Assembly: GCA_023300365.1 (NCBI GenBank)
Contig: JALZWD010000281.1
Span: forward strand, 1 to 6,963
DNA from: Flavimaricola sp.
Lineage (GTDB): Bacteria; Pseudomonadota; Alphaproteobacteria; Rhodobacterales; Rhodobacteraceae
DNA length: 6,963 bases
Direction of reading: 5' to 3'
The number at the start of each line of letters is the position of its first letter. Position 1 is the stretch's first letter. The notes under the pieces were generated by a model. It was not told the origin of the DNA. It did no database searches and saw nothing but the letters and a program-made list of their open reading frames with translations. Shown piece by piece: positions 6,506 through 6,963 of this stretch. The translations under genes and the position numbers were made by a program.

Positions 6506-6963
6506 ATGCACATGATCGTGACACCCTCGGCGGAAAACATCGCAGCAGCAGCCCAAGAGGCCGGCACAAAAGGGCCGCCTCCGGTGCATTTGTGGAACCC
6601 CGACTTTTGCGGCGACCTTGATATGCGCATCGCCCGCGACGGCACATGGTTTTATCTTGGCACGCCCATTGGCCGGCCCGCTTTGGTGAAATTGTTCTCA
6701 TCCATTCTTAAACGCGAGGGGGATGCCTATTTCTTGGTGACGCCCGTCGAGAAAGTGGGGATCACCGTCGATGATGCCCCGTTTGTGGCCGTGGATTTTG
6801 ATGTGGTGGACGGCGGGCTGTCGTTTGTGACCAATGTCGAAGACCGCGTCACCGCAGGCCCCGACCACCCAATTCGCGTGGAGCGCGACCCGGCCACAGG
6901 CGAACCTTCTCCTTATGTCCTGATCCGCCGCAACCTCGAGGCGCTGATTGATCGCAAGTCGTT
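6506..6963 (+). CDS. DUF1285 family protein, C-terminus off the right edge (partial)
   Basis: 152 complete codons are visible before the window ends. The product matches DUF1285: PPVHLWNPDFCGDLDMRIAR (about 25-44), then GTWFYLGTPIGRP, KLFSSILKREGD, LVTPVEKVGI and DDAPFVAVD. As I recall, crystal structures of the family have been solved, including one from a Roseobacter relative, and a signalling or binding role was proposed without a known reaction. The visible end (LEALIDRKS) is near the conserved C-terminal part, so probably only a few dozen residues are missing. The start is uncertain. ATG 6506 is preceded by the purine-rich GAAAGAA; ATG 6512 and GTG 6518 are also possible, and an in-frame ATG at 6479 would add nine residues with only a weak GGA ahead of it. 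The gene diverges from the moxR operon, which does not by itself imply a shared function. Confidence 0.88.
   Translation, partial: MHMIVTPSAENIAAAAQEAGTKGPPPVHLWNPDFCGDLDMRIARDGTWFYLGTPIGRPALVKLFSSILKREGDAYFLVTPVEKVGITVDDAPFVAVDFDVVDGGLSFVTNVEDRVTAGPDHPIRVERDPATGEPSPYVLIRRNLEALIDRKS

Noticed and set aside
6421..6645. 75-residue N-terminal extension of the MoxR frame up to 6645
   Set aside because: It would run through the moxR ribosome binding site and the divergent promoter and lie antisense to the DUF1285 coding region; the MoxR family starts near residue 76 of the extended frame.
1..6963. Defence, toxin-antitoxin, CRISPR, phage or transposon content
   Set aside because: No direct-repeat arrays, transposase, integrase, nuclease or toxin signatures were seen. 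MoxR/VWA genes can occur in conflict systems, but this gene set and layout look like a conserved housekeeping cassette.

Overview
The window reads as chromosomal DNA of an alphaproteobacterium, most likely a Rhodobacterales (Roseobacter-type) species. By eye it is about 60% GC. The protein sequences of all five genes resemble that group, and so does the layout: a MoxR/DUF58/BatA-DUF4159 operon divergent from a DUF1285 gene. This is inferred from sequence memory, not from a search.

Layout, right to left along the minus strand: a MoxR-type AAA+ ATPase (5413-6420), a DUF58 protein (4559-5416), a large membrane protein that joins an N-terminal BatA-type segment to a C-terminal DUF4159 domain (1629-4460), and a second large membrane protein that runs off the left edge (1-1632, 544 residues visible). 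The first and second pairs of neighbours overlap as ATGA (5413-5416), and so do the third and fourth genes (1629-1632). The DUF58 and BatA-DUF4159 genes are separated by 98 nt. Reading divergently on the plus strand at the right edge is a partial DUF1285 gene (6506-6963), preceded by a good sigma70-like promoter whose -35 box overlaps the moxR start codon.

The four minus-strand genes look like one functional module. MoxR ATPases are chaperone-like AAA+ proteins usually encoded beside von Willebrand factor A (VWA) proteins. Here three successive products carry VWA-like domains: one soluble (DUF58) and two anchored by an N-terminal pair of membrane helices, with the bulk of each protein predicted to be periplasmic. 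The two membrane proteins share a parallel architecture of two helices, VWA-like domain, beta-rich middle and class-I-glutamine-amidotransferase-like (GATase-like) domain. The first carries the DUF4159 domain as an extra module after two more helices. The likely picture is a MoxR-driven membrane assembly with envelope-side sensing or assembly roles. Its substrate cannot be read from the sequence.

There is no tRNA, rRNA, insertion sequence, CRISPR array, prophage or defence island in the window, and no gene-free stretch longer than 300 bases. The cassette type is widespread and is not itself new. The points worth a second look are the loss of VWA metal-site residues across the three proteins, the repeated GATase-like modules without a catalytic cysteine, the internal signal-peptide-like segment in the BatA-DUF4159 fusion, a 21-nt motif in the only real gap of the operon, and the compact divergent promoter region.
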